64,000 bases of DNA from Beaufortia kweichowensis (GCA_019155185.1 CM032805.1:14623942-14687941), one strand, 5' to 3'; numbered from the stretch's first letter, positions 23,825-34,900 are shown. Made by a program: numbers and translations. Notes: generated by a model not told the origin, from the sequence alone.

Positions 23825-24779
23825 GTAAGAACAACATCGTTATCGCTCACTGCCCTTATTTTCCCCTACGGCCCCGTCTTAGATCCACCGGTTTGGGTGA
23901 GAGAGTCGTCCGTCTTTGTCATTTTTCATTTTCAAAACATAAAGGTGTTGAGAGAACAGTCAGTTCTGTTCCCCTTTACATCACACAGCCGTCATAAGAT
24001 TCTTATGATGAAGAGCTCAGATATAAAAGGTTTTCTTGGTTTTCTCCGTCTAGTTTTTTTCTTAGAAAATGATCTGATTCAAGGGAATTGAATGGAATCA
24101 TTTATTTCTAACTTACTCTCTCTAGTTTAATAATTAAAGACAACTTGGAATAAAAAGTACACCATAAAAAAATCGTCTTATTTATTAATGCATAGTTGTT
24201 CTTGGATGCGTTGAAACTAATATTGATGTCTTTTGTGTTTTAGTGTTTTGTAATTCTGTTAATTGCGTAAAACATTTTGGTCAACTTGTGTTGTATTTAA
24301 ATGTGCTATAGAAATGTTGATTGATCATGAGAAAAAGTAAATGTTCAGATTTAATTATTCATTTTAGTGAAATTTACTAATCCTCAGATGTTTTTCCTGC
24401 TGACATATTTAAGACAACGTGAGCAGGGAAAAACCTGTAAAATTAAAGCCTAACATTTATAGTGAATTGAGTGAGAAATGACTGGTGAATAAAGTAATTT
24501 CTTACTGAATATTTAGTTTGATTAGTTTGTTTTACTTGGTAAGAAAATCACAACAGTAGTTGCAGTTCCCTGATAAACAGAATCTGTGTAATAAAATAGA
24601 TCTGTGTGAGTCAACAACTTGAACCGATACCTGTCAAAAGTTAATCAGTCTGTTACTATTTCTAGTAGATATTTTGTATGATTTTCTAGTCACACAGCAC
24701 ATGAAAATTGCGAACAAACCTATATTATGAGTCATACAGCAGTGATTCATACCTTTATCCAATTAATATCAATGTTAAT
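23825..24779. other. Unique non-coding sequence
   Basis: Nothing recognised except TTTAAATGTGCTATAGAAAT near 24296, which resembles the 3' tail of a common teleost retroposon, without a body. Confidence 0.35.
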
Positions 24780-25080
24780 CAGTGGAGCTGATCCAGGGTT
24801 ATCATTGACATCTGCATACCAGCGCATTGTCTCTTGTATGTAAATTGATGCGTAACGGCAGCCATTGCGTCTGTGTGAACCTCAGTATGTGTCATCCGGC
24901 ATGTGGAGCCTTCACTCCATTATTCCCCTCAGTGTTTTTCAGTGCAGCGTTGGGATAATGGGCTCAGAAGTGACACGTTAGGTGTATGTGCTGTGCCGAA
25001 ACAGAGAACTGGATTCTCCTGACAAGCTCAGCGTGAGTGCGGCTACAAACTGTAAAGCTTCATCCAGCCAGTGGGAAAAA
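24780..25080. promoter_or_regulatory. Candidate conserved regulatory block
   Basis: Complex sequence with CpGs (GCGTAACGGCAGCC, CATCCGGCATG, AGTGACACGTTAGG) and AATTGATGCG, standing out from AT-rich flanks. No coding frame. Inference from composition. Confidence 0.22.
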
Positions 25081-25747
25081 AGAACATCAGGGATGAAAAG
25101 CTCTGTGAAAAATGGCTAATATGGAAGACATGTTTTTAGCTTTCTGTGATAAAGTGGCTTAATAACTGGATTTCTCCCTTACTACATGATCAAATAAATT
25201 ATTCATAGATTATTATTATTATTATTTATAACCCCTCCTCTAAGGCTGTGCTACTTTTTAACATTTTTTTAACATTAGTTATCCTCACAAAGGTAAAGGC
25301 TCGTTCACCAAGGATAATGGCTGTAACTACAGTAAAGTTTTAAAAATCGTTCCAGTGTTAGTGTTGTTGGTGTGATGGGCTAGAAAGTATTTTGATTGCA
25401 AAGAAATGACTTTCGTTAGAATATACAGCACAAAAGTTAAGGTGGGATTGTTTGTGATGGAGTATGACATACTTTATCCTTAACTTTATTCAATTAAATG
25501 CAAGTATAAGTTTTCGTAATACATCTGCTTGACGATTCAACAAAGGCTGTATTTTATCCCACTAGTTTTGCTATATCTGCATGCTTCTCTATTAATCTAT
25601 AGGAGCAGCATTTAACTGAATGTTAATTATGTGACATTGGGAATTTAATCACTTTTTATGCAGTTCAGATACTTTAGAAGCTGATTAAACGTCTGTTGTG
25701 CAGGCATCGTTTGTTTGGGGGCTATAAGATGCTTTTTTCTTAGCAAT
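25081..25747. other. Unique AT-rich sequence
   Basis: A short ATT trinucleotide run lies at about 25208-25226; nothing else seen. Confidence 0.4.
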
Positions 25748-25835
25748 TGTACGTTTTTGTACGAGTTGCATCGTACGAATTTGTATGAATTAGCCAACTT
25801 GTAAAATCCGTATGAATTCCTGTGAGATCAGGCTC
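25748..25835 (+). repeat. CGTACGAATTTGTATGAATTAG-type dispersed repeat
   Basis: GTACGTTTTTGTACGAGTTG, then CGTACGAATTTGTATGAATT, then AGCCAACTTGTAAAATCCGT and a GTGAGATCAGG end follow the layout of a cyprinid repeat I recall (ending CCTGATCTCA on the other strand). About 88 bp; a degenerate partner, in the opposite orientation, is at 62603-62690. Confidence 0.6.
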
Positions 25836-26106
25836 CATCTTCACTAAACTTAACTTTGGCTTTAAACTGCTGGAAATACTTAGATGAAAGACTTATTTAC
25901 CTGTAAACAAATCCACTGTCCAAATAGGGGGATTTCAAATGATTCAAAAATACAAATTTTTCCCAAAACCTTTTTGTGTTTAAAGTGGGACCCATATTTT
26001 TTCAACCTATATGAGGGCATATTTTCTTCATCCCTAAACTAACCATGTCACAAGTATACTATAACTATATTTCAGTTTATATACACGCTATATACAGTAA
26101 ATGATT
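25836..26106. other. Unique non-coding sequence
   Basis: No recognisable feature. Confidence 0.4.
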
Positions 26107-26350
26107 GTGACCCTGTCTGTGAAACCAGGCTAAAGTCTAAAAATCTAATTCTGAGATACTGAGCATGAAAATTTGATTTTACTTATTAATTTCACTATGA
26201 TTTCAATCTTTGACATGACCTTACTCAGACAATATTAAAGATATCAATGTTAAATTCACACAGAATATTCTTTTATTATGTAGGATGATTTTATATAGAA
26301 AACAGAAAAATCACAAAAAATGACTTTAGCTGGCTTTTCACATGAGTCAC
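26107..26350 (+). mobile_element. GTGACCCTG-type MITE, best full copy (copy 2 of 5)
   Basis: Starts GTGACCCTGTCTGTGAAACC and ends GACTTTAGCTGGCTTTTCAC then GAGTCAC. The reverse complement of that end (GTGACTC...GTGAAAAGCCAGCTAAAGTC) mirrors the start (GTGACCCTG...GTGAAACCAGGCTAAAGTC), giving terminal inverted repeats of about 30 bp. The core holds CATGACCTTACTCAGACAAT, AAAGATATCAATG and ACAGAATATTCTTTTATTAT. At 244 bp it has no coding capacity. No clear target duplication. Superfamily not assigned. Confidence 0.7.
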
Positions 26351-26789
26351 AGTTACATTTTGTGGTGTTGTGGTTATTCTCTTTGTCTCAGTGAAGCCAA
26401 TTTTGCTGTTGCATTTTGTCTCTAATAATAAATCTGTACACGCAGCCCATATGTTTACCCATAATCCTCTGCTTCAATATGGTATGCCAAACAAAAGTCT
26501 TCCTTGTGTACTTACTGTAAAAGCATCCTATGTAAATAGCTTCAAATTAATGTAATGATAAAAATGTAACCGCAAGCCCTGGTTCACACAATTTTTCTCT
26601 CAATAATTGGCCATTAGAGATACATCTAAGCTCCGCACTACAAATGTTTTCAGTTTTTCCACAACCGTTGGCAGAAATCTCATCTCTGTTTTTGTACAGC
26701 ACACAGCTGAAGTGTTTTAGTACATGTTTTGACACTAAATTTTAATTTACAATAAATTCAGATCATTATATTTGGAAAACAGTTGACTG
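26351..26789. other. Unique non-coding sequence
   Basis: Two short open frames of about 60 codons, no similarity seen. Confidence 0.4.
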
Positions 26790-26900
26790 GGAGATATTTA
26801 GCGCTGATAAAGTTTAACTGCCAGCGTGGTGCCATTGTTAACTCTATCGATCAGGGATTGTTTAACACTCGTTAATTACAGCTAATCAGACACATGAAAA
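26790..26900. promoter_or_regulatory. Candidate homeobox-motif element
   Basis: Within 110 bp: GCCAGCGTGGTGCCATTGTT, ATCGATCAGG, GTTAATTAC (26871-26879) and GCTAATCAG (26881-26889). Adjacent TAATTA and TAATC cores suggest homeodomain binding. Inferred. Confidence 0.25.
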
Positions 26901-27827
26901 ACTGCTTGCTCTTTATAATGTTTGACTAGGGCCTAGAAAAACATCATACGAAGCCTTTATTTAGTTTGTCTCTACACTCAATGTCATTAAAGTAGAACAT
27001 TACCTTGGCAGACTGTCATATCATTTTAGTTCAAAATCAAGTGATTTCCTAATAGTGTGAAGTTAAACACTTGGAGAAAAAGAAGACAGCTCGTGTTTTT
27101 GCTCTGGGGTGTCTCACTACTTGTAATGGGTTCATAAAGTGACCTAATTAAATGGTTTATTTGGTGAGTGCCATCAATACATTTGGATGTCACTGTCATT
27201 AAAATGTCAAACGTCGCACAGAATTGCTCTTTGGTCCTGTGGTTTCTTGTCTTTTCATTTTAATTCAAGCTAGTATGAATATTGCTTCTGGCTGTTTTTT
27301 GTGATGAATCATTCATTAGAGCAGATAGCGAGTGCATTACGAAATGGACATCATGCAAAGTTTGTGTAAAAGTGTAGATAGGGTGAAATGACCTCAGTTA
27401 GCTCATATATGCCAAATATTTGTTGATGAGTTTTTGTTGATGATGTATTCACACTGCTTTACTGCATATGGGCAGTTGATGTTATGTGTAATTTTATGGT
27501 CTTCAAAGAAAAATATTTTCATCATTTGGCTGGATAGCAAAGAACACACATTATGTCCATAAGCGTAACATAATCAGCATTACTATAAGAAAAAGTTTGT
27601 TACTGCACTTTATGTGCATTATTGCATTTGTTGTTTGGCAAGTGTTGGTTTTTGTGTTTTGATATTGTCCTGTGTTTATGGCTTTGCTTTTTCTCTGTGA
27701 TGCTGTTGGTTATATTAATCTTATCACTTAAATTTTTCTTATGATTGTTTGTTTGGAGTCTTTCCTGAATTTTAACGTGATGACACGCAATGACCTTTTT
27801 AGAAAAGATAATGTTTTATTTCTTTTT
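26901..27827. other. Unique T/G-rich sequence
   Basis: No gene or repeat. In 27601-27660 I count 32 T, 8 A, 14 G and 6 C, a marked T and G excess on this strand. Confidence 0.4.
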
Positions 27828-28165
27828 ACAGTATACAACCTTCTCTGTGAAATTCAAAAATGATGAAAATTGATAATGTGTATTTAGTGCTGTAAATGAT
27901 AGATTATATAACAGATTTGACAAGTGCTCAAATTGTTTTCATTTATAATGCAGTGAATACTGAAATAAATGGTTTATTTGAGACTACATTTTGTTTTGCA
28001 CAAAAAAACCTTCCAAAAAGCTTCCTAAACATTGATTTCAATCTTTGATATGGCCTTACTCATCAGTCAATGTTAAAGATATCATGGTAATATTTTTACA
28101 GAATGTTCTTTGTTATGTAAAATAATTTATGTAGAAAACAGTAAATTACAAAAATTAGATGAGAT
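27828..28165 (+). mobile_element. Decayed GTGACCCTG-type MITE (copy 3 of 5)
   Basis: Retains the family core: GATTTCAATCTTTGATATGG, CCTTACTCATCAGTCAATGT, AAAGATATCATGGTAATATT and ACAGAATGTTCTTTGTTATG. TTCTCTGTGAAATTC near the left edge is a worn terminal repeat. Both outer ends are poorly preserved. Followed by a small GAGATGAGAAATGAGACACG run. Confidence 0.6.
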
Positions 28166-28299
28166 GAGAAATGAGACACGAGACAGGGTAACATATTATT
28201 ATTTTCAGTTTGTTCATCTACCCACATAGTATTTTATTTACATTAAGGATGAAGTGAGAGGTGACAGGGTAGAAAAGAGTCTTTTTAAGCTAATCTGCT

Positions 28300-28770
28300 T
28301 TGATTTTGGCCTCTGACTTTAGACTTGGCTGACACACCATTTACAAGCCAATACAAGTCAGATGCACAGATGCACCTGGCATCACAACTTTGCCTTAATA
28401 GAATTAAAATTTCAATTTCCTGACCAGAGATCAGGGCCGAGAGAGAAGGAGCTTGCATGCCAACGCGTAGCGGGTGTAGAAAATCCCATTTCCTGGCTAT
28501 CTTCTCCCATTTCCCAGAATCTTTGGCCCCCACTGTGACACATTAACACACAGCAAGATTTGTTGAAAGGAATCTATGGGACCAGATTGGATTTCCTACT
28601 CGGCGCAGGCTGGGATCTGATCAGAGTTGACTTTAATCTGGGTTTAGAGACGAGCTCATTGATTCTGCACAGAAAATACAGCAATACATTACGAGCAGCT
28701 TCTGGGCCTCTTACTGTGTCTCTGCGGAGGACAGCAGATGCCAGAACCAAACAGCTTCACATTTTATTGG
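28300..28770. promoter_or_regulatory. GC-raised block, candidate regulatory DNA
   Basis: Higher GC with overlapping short frames on both strands (28285-28533 minus, 28560-28805 plus) but no domain. Contains TGACCAGAGATCAGGGCC and CCAACGCGTAGCGGG. Weak case. Confidence 0.18.
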
Positions 28771-29057
28771 AAATTGTATTATTAACGTGCATTAGTAGGT
28801 TTTAAATGTGTGTTAGATATTGTTGTGTAGCATAACACTTTAGGTGGCAGAACCATTGGACAATAACAGAAATTTGTCAGAGAATGGTTAACTATCTCTT
28901 AAACAAATATATGTAAAGCTGCAATCTTAAACTTTTTTGGTTTAAAAAATAAACCTAGTTCGCAGTATGTCTTTCCCCCATTCAATGGTAAGCTTATAAT
29001 AATGATTTATAAGTTGAGCTGTCTGAATCTCTTCCGGTTTCTGAAAATTTAATTTTG
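28771..29057. other. Unique spacer before the hAT element
   Basis: AT-rich with no recognised content. Confidence 0.4.
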
Positions 29058-29065
29058 ATGTCATT
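29058..29065. other. Left target-site duplication of the hAT element
   Basis: ATGTCATT immediately precedes the element and is repeated exactly at 30021-30028. Eight bases is the standard duplication length of the hAT superfamily. Confidence 0.9.
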
Positions 29066-30020
29066 TAGAGCTTAGATCGGGCCCAACAAATCAAGCCCGA
29101 CCCTACCCGAGCCCGAGCACGTTGTGTCCGAGCCCGGCCCGGCCCGACACGTTCACTGTAATTATGAGCCCGAGCCCGATTTAAACCCGACCATTTTTAA
29201 TATGTGGGCGTTATAACCAGGAAGCCCAGATTTTTATTTTTTAACGCAGGTGCTGCTGTGCTAGATCATTTAGGCTACAGGGTGAACCTACGCAGTTATA
29301 TATATAGGCTATTATATAAATACTATTAATAAATGATCAAAAATTGGCCACTCAATATTAAATATTCAATTATTTTAATTATCATAGCCTAATTAAAGTT
29401 TTAATTTTATTAAATTGAACAAGCACAACATTCAGCTTTCAATCAAATATTCTTAAATATTTATTATAATTAATAATGTTACTTCAACATATTGTTATTT
29501 CAACATAATATGTGTGTGAGCAACAAGCAAGATGTGCATTTGTAAATTCGGTGACAGCGTGTTACAAGTTTCAAATGGTGTAAGTGTGACTCTTGGCAGC
29601 TGTCATTATTATATTGTCTGCTATATTGCTTTTTATGTATTAAATCCAGGTAATTGGTTGATGAAAATGTATTAAAATTAAGATACAATTTATACTAAAC
29701 GAAATTCACTTTAAAGAAAATCTTTCTTCAAAACAATACTTAAACTTAAAACTAAATGTGCTTATTTAATGGCTAAAACACGTAGGCTACTACAGACTCT
29801 CTTTTTGTACAAATTTGAAATTTGAAATTGCTCTTCCAGCTCCATGTTGCACTTAAGCTCACAGCAGGTGTGATCGTCAAACTCCTGATGAGAGGAGCTT
29901 CTTATGACACGTGCCATGCTTTATCAAGGGCCCGACCGACCCGGCCCGCAAAAATGCTCGGCCCGCCCAGCGAGTCGGGCGGGTCGAGAGATCGGGCTCG
30001 GGCAGAGAATCTAAGCTCTA
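29066..30020. mobile_element. Non-autonomous hAT element, 955 bp, intact ends
   Basis: Left end TAGAGCTTAGATC and right end, read on the other strand, TAGAGCTTAGATTC form a 12-13 bp terminal inverted repeat. Ends of type TAGNG and the perfect 8-bp duplication place it in the hAT superfamily (established features of that group). Just inside both ends lie GC-rich arrays of CCCGAGC/CCCGACC and their complements (29079-29190; 29930-30006), which look like subterminal transposase-binding repeats. The 700-bp centre is very AT-rich and has no transposase frame, so it needs a transposase in trans. The identical target duplication suggests a fairly young insertion. The 69-codon frame across the right end is an artefact. 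Confidence 0.88.
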
Positions 30021-30028
30021 ATGTCATT
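30021..30028. other. Right target-site duplication of the hAT element
   Basis: ATGTCATT, identical to 29058-29065. Confidence 0.9.
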
Positions 30029-31795
30029 TGACTTCAACCCACATTAAGATATGTAAAGTAACCTGCCGTTTTTTAACGTTTCAAACACTGATGACGATAT
30101 AGAGGCAAAAGTTAAAAATTGCATCTTTAAAAACAACAGTTGTTGTTTATGTAAATGAATACATTTGTGAGTTTACAAGCTAAAGTGTGTTATTGTGCTT
30201 GAACCCTGATGATAACTATATATATTTACTGAATATGAGAGTAGCGGTGTACTCGTATGAGTTGAGGTTAGGGGGGAAAGCCACATTGGATTAATGGTCA
30301 GCTCAGGAAACGCTCAGTAACCCATGGAGCAATGCTGCAGCAATCAGGCAGAGGTTCTTCAGACCGGTGAGATCACAGCACTTTCATTTGTCCAGGCTCA
30401 TGAGGTTAATGGCATTCTGACTGAGACATCCTTGCTTTCCTGGTCTTCTGACCAGTGAGGTGTAGAGAGGTCATCTGTGAGCCAAACACATGCTGGTGAG
30501 AGATGACAACAGTCAGGGATCCAGGCAAGCAATAAAAACTTTCAGATGTGAGAGTCACTGTTTGATCTGCTTGCTTTGGCTTGATATTGCTGTCTGGATA
30601 TGCCGTGCAACAGTAGAAAGGTGTGGCACGATGGAGATTTTGCCATAATGCGTTTCAAATGGCATTTTGGTATGAAAGTTATAATGACTAATGGCAAAAT
30701 ACAGAGCGGGACATGTCCCAAACTTATTAAAGGGGTGTTGTTAAGTGAAATAGGAGGATGTGTATGCTTGTTTTTAGTTACGAGGCAAAACCACAACTTG
30801 GTGCTTTTGTGTTAAAATCTGATTTTGTAGGCACAGATGTGTGTATTTTGGATACTTCATAACCACTTTGAATGTGGCTCATTTGAGTTTATAGTTGAAA
30901 CTTTTAATTTGTCATGTTTGAATGTTTTTAGTCTTTTGTTTTTAACTGCTTCATAATAAGAAGCTGTTCATGCTTATCATTCGTTATGAATAATCTTGTC
31001 TCTTGGTTTACATCCAACACGTTTCAAATAAAAAAGAAAATTGTTACTTGTTAGGTATTTAGTTCAACAAATTATATATGGTGAATTAAGATCCAGCAAT
31101 CTGTTATTGTATTGTGATCTGTACTATTATGAAGAGTGTGTGTTATGTTTTTTTTTAATCAAATGTGAAGTTGTAATTCATGTCAAAAGCCCCAAATTAA
31201 CTCCGATTTATTAGAATTATGCTTGAATTGTGTTATGATTCAAAACACCAAATCTTGAACGTCTATGTGAAGGCAATGACTAGTTAAGGTGCATCTGATT
31301 CAGCTGTTCAGGACAGATTGGTTTTGGGCAGAGGTGGAAAACAAGATTAGAGAAAATAGACGAATAGTAACAATGCCAGACTCTGCAGGCAGACGATCCC
31401 ACCTGGACCTCCATCTAGACTGGGAGAGAGCTGATGCTTTTTAAGCAGTGCCAGCCTCTCTCCAGCAGCTGGATGCTCATGAAACCAGCAGGCAGATGAG
31501 AGTTGGCTGGGTGGTTGCAGAAACAGAGAGAAAGAGAGAAAGAAAGACTGGGTGGATTTAGATAGTCATGGCCATGGGGAAAGAGGCAAAGACGACAGGC
31601 TTGTGTGGTCTGATACACAGCTGTAATGTTACATTTGTATTCTCTGAAAACTTTTTAATGACTTTTTGTGTTTTTTTATAGGGTGATGAAAGGGCCATGT
31701 TTGGTTATATCATAGTTAAAAGTCTTAAAGATGAAGTATGCAATTTCTGCACAATGGGCAGCAATGGACAGATTTGCAAAAGTAAAGAAGTGCAT
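30029..31795. other. Unique non-coding sequence
   Basis: 30260-30500 has raised GC and motifs such as TCATGAGGTTAATGGCATTC and could be regulatory. 31310-31560 is purine-rich, ending in GAGAGAAAGAGAGAAAGAAAG (about 31526-31546). Around 31730 a phrase (GATGAAGTATGCAATTTCTG) resembles another dispersed fish repeat. Confidence 0.35.
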
Positions 31796-32287
31796 AAAAT
31801 GTGAGTAGTTTCTTTTAGTTAGTGTCTTATTTTCCAGTACAAATATATACAAATAATTAAATCAAGATAATTAAATCAAGAAACAATTAAATCAAGATGC
31901 ATTTTCTTGATAAGCAAAATGTCCTAAGATATTGAGATATAAGATAAGATATTCTTGTTGGCGGAAAAAAATGGTAAAATTACAATGAAGAAGCAAAAAT
32001 ATCTGCCAATGGGCTAAGAAAAATAAACTCAAGAACTGAAAAAAGAGGTAAAACCTAGTTATTTTTCCTACCCCATTGGCAGGCATTTTGCTTGCTTTGA
32101 ACAAAACCTCACCTAAATATTATTATATTTGTCTCATTAAATAAGACTTATGTTAATAAATAATATCTTATGTAATTTTGCTTGTCAAGGAAATGTATCC
32201 TGATTTAAGAATATTTAGATATTTGTAGCCTACTGCATAACAAAACAAAAATACCAAGTAAGAAATTCAGTTTTTCACATTGTGCAG
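31796..32287. mobile_element. Fold-back (long inverted repeat) element, about 490 bp
   Basis: Two nested pairs of arms are visible. Outer: 31885-31928 against 32167-32210, with about 35 of 44 positions complementary (ATCAAGATGCATTTTCTTGA versus TCAAGGAAATGTATCCTGAT). Inner: 31991-32026 against 32059-32094 (TCTGCCAATGGGCTAAGAAA versus TTTTTCCTACCCCATTGGCA). Transcribed, it would fold into one long hairpin. AATTAAATCAAG is triplicated in the left arm (31854-31896). No coding capacity. It resembles a cyprinid fold-back family I recall with a CCAATGGGGTAAG core; class unassigned. Outer limits are approximate. Confidence 0.72.
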
Positions 32288-32794
32288 TTAGATGCAGTTA
32301 GACTCCGATTTGCTGTTTCAATTGGCCTTTAAAGGTTGCTTCAACCTGTATCTTTATTTCACAGTGTTGAGAAGGTTATCTGGAGAAACATCACACAAGG
32401 TGTTGGTCGATATGTGCTGGTCATTACTGAGAGCAAAGGACACTCATACAGATAATATACGGACAATAGAAAAAGAGTTAAACTAAGCCACTTAAAACTG
32501 ATAGCTTCTGTCAAAGTCTGGGAAAATGGTTAAGATTTGTGTTTAAGGGTGCGTTTCTGTCTGTAAGAGAGCCATTACTGAAGTAAAAAAAAGTGTCTGG
32601 AGTTCACTTGTTGTATAATTTTTTCAGGAGAATATGAGGATGTTATTCTATTTGCTTTTGTAAGGTTTGTATTAACTTAAACAATGTTTGGAGTGGATTT
32701 AGTAGCATAATATACACAGTATGCAAAACAGTGCGCTATTCAATCAAAACCCTTTCAAACTAAAGTAAGACCTTATTACATTTGTCACGTGACC
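32288..32794. other. Unique non-coding sequence
   Basis: Nothing recognised; a 64-codon frame (32292-32486) has no similarity. Confidence 0.4.
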
Positions 32795-33020
32795 TCATTA
32801 CATGCATGTTAAATTTTGCGAGTGCCATTCAGTCGTCACTTATCATTTCATTTCATTTTAATTATGCATTTTCCCAATTTCATGTGAAAATGTCTTGACA
32901 GTTGGCAGGCAACAGCCAAATAATGAGTCATTAAACAAATTAAAACATTAAAAAGAATGGCTGAAATTGCTTAATTTTTCATGCTGGTAATGGAGGGAGA
33001 AGTATGGCGCATTGCATTGT
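32795..33020. promoter_or_regulatory. Candidate conserved enhancer with perfect palindrome
   Basis: Dense motifs in non-repetitive sequence: TTTTAATTATGCATTTTCCC, CTTGACAGTTGGCAGGC (TGACAG fits MEIS), and the perfect 13-bp palindrome TAATGAGTCATTA (32921-32933), which combines an AP-1-type TGAGTCA with flanking TAAT cores. The block ends in GCATTGTGGGATGC. It has the look of a vertebrate conserved non-coding element; unverified. Confidence 0.3.
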
Positions 33021-33239
33021 GGGATGCAATACTGCTCCTAATATATATTCAGCATTCTGACAAATGTATTTGAGTATTTATTGCATAAAATGTTTTAATT
33101 CAAATGTTAAATTTTGACAGTTTTTGCCACCACAGGTCCATTTCTTGTGTCTCAGACTTTCGCTCTGGGTATGAACTGATAGAAAGAGAGGGAGTGAAAG
33201 ATTCGGGTAGGAATAGAGGAGTACTCAGTATGTGATCTA
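33021..33239. other. Unique spacer
   Basis: Nothing recognised. Confidence 0.4.
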
Positions 33240-33500
33240 GCGTAATGGTATAATTCCTTTTCCATTGCAGACCCCGTCAAAGTCCACCTGATATGTCAAC
33301 GAGATAAAACTATAGCGGGTAGGAAGCCAAGTCTGCAGTGGACAGATAAAAGGTGCTCCCGAGGTATTTCATCAGCGGCTGCTTGCGTTCCATTGGCTGG
33401 TTTTAGTGCTTCCCCTCCCCTCCTTTTCTTGGGTCACATGAGTCCTATCGCTCTCACACAAACCAGAGGACAAGGAAGCCCGTAGGGAATGTTTTCTTTT
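33240..33500 (+). promoter_or_regulatory. Candidate promoter-like or exon-containing block
   Basis: A strong splice acceptor (AATTCCTTTTCCATTGCAG, ending 33270) opens a 70-codon frame that stops at 33483. A possible donor GAG^GTATTT lies at 33364. Overlying it are an inverted CCAAT box (CCATTGGCTGG, about 33391) and a CCCCTCCCCTCC Sp1/MAZ-like site (about 33411). No TATA box or recognisable protein. An alternative first exon or regulatory block is possible, and chance is not excluded. Confidence 0.18.
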
Positions 33501-34609
33501 TCCTCTGACTGTTGCGGACACCCCTCTGTCTCTTTCGTCTTCTAAAGGAGCGAGAGAAAGAAGCTTTAGCTGCTCTCCTCACACCAGCGTACATTTCAGT
33601 CAATGTCACTCAAATACACTTCAAAGTACATCGTCTGTCCTCCAGGGAATTGGTGTTGTACGCAAGCGTTTCACCTCTGAGAGGTTGTAGATGTGTTCTC
33701 ACCACACTAACAGGCCGGTTTGGACCACGAGAGTGCTTGTGCCAGGCCTAAAGTGTATGATTTAAGAGAATTACAGTAGTTTACCAAAATAAACATTTAG
33801 TCATGATTGTGACCTTGTTTGGAAATTCTTAGAGCTTCTCTTTTCCATGCAGTGCAAGTAAATTGGATTGTGATTTATATAGCCAAGGACAAAGAGGTGG
33901 ACTGTAGTGTATTTGGAAACCCTAGATTTGTGTGAGGAACAGAATAAATTTGTGGTGTAAATTTACTAATTGTCAAATAACCAATTAATTTGATTAAATA
34001 TTTTAACTCCTTTTTTAATAAACTTTTTTTGATCTACACTTCTACAGTGAAAACTTTTGTCTAGTTGGATTTAATTAAACATCACTTGGTTTGTTGGTCA
34101 ACACACAAAAAATTGAAATATATGTGTTATGGATGTGACAAAAAAACAAGTTTCTGTATATTAAAATGCACAAACCAGAAGTAATAATCCCAACAAATGG
34201 AAAAGAGATGGCTCTTCAAAGAACATAAAATAGTTATTTCATATACATTTTTATGTGCTCATTCATGAGTAATATGTGTGGATGTGGCAATTATGAAAAC
34301 AGCACTTTACCTGACAATGTAAAATCATGCTTTATAAAGTTGGAGAGAGACTTTACATGGGTACTCAGTCCACCACATTTTGACATCTGAGCTATCAGTA
34401 GGGTATCAAAGCTATCAAAAATCTTTGGCAAACACTTTAGTGTGAAAATGCATTATTGCAGTTTTGTACTCTACGTACATCAACAGTCTGGTGTTCACTT
34501 GTGTGTAGCTTTGGTGTCTTGAACAGTATTAGCATTAGCATTCCGCAAGGGCTGTAGGAAACTTTCAGCTTTTCAATAATGAAGTCTACGGTAATAACTT
34601 GAAGGCTCT
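33501..34609. other. Unique non-coding sequence
   Basis: 33512-33751 carries an open frame of 79 codons without similarity; the remainder is AT-rich. Confidence 0.4.
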
Positions 34610-34900
34610 TGAGGGCTGCCCACATTCTTACCCCACCGCCCTTAGCACCGTGAAATCTCTATTTGACACGCATAGCGCTGATAAAAATGTATGCGTGGTG
34701 TTGTGGGCTGCTGGGGAAAAAGCCCACTATGGATAGCAGTCACATTGACAAGCTCTCCCAGCAGCATTGAGTGTGCGATGACATCTTCATTACATGGATA
34801 TTAATGGCAAGATGCCTCTGCCAAAAGCCCTTGTAGGGGCGGCAGCTGTGGGCCCGTGTTTCTGACTCTATTGATCAAATGCGGCCAGACAGAATGTTAT
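34610..34900. promoter_or_regulatory. Candidate conserved enhancer block
   Basis: Complex sequence of raised GC, with no open frame of note: GACACGCATAGCGCTGATAA, GATGACATCTTCATTACATG, GATATTAATGGCAAGATGCC, and a CAGCTG E-box (34843-34848) inside GGGGCGGCAGCTGTGGGCCC. Homeodomain-type TTAATGG/TTCATTA sites close to an E-box are common in neural enhancers. Conservation not tested. Confidence 0.28.
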
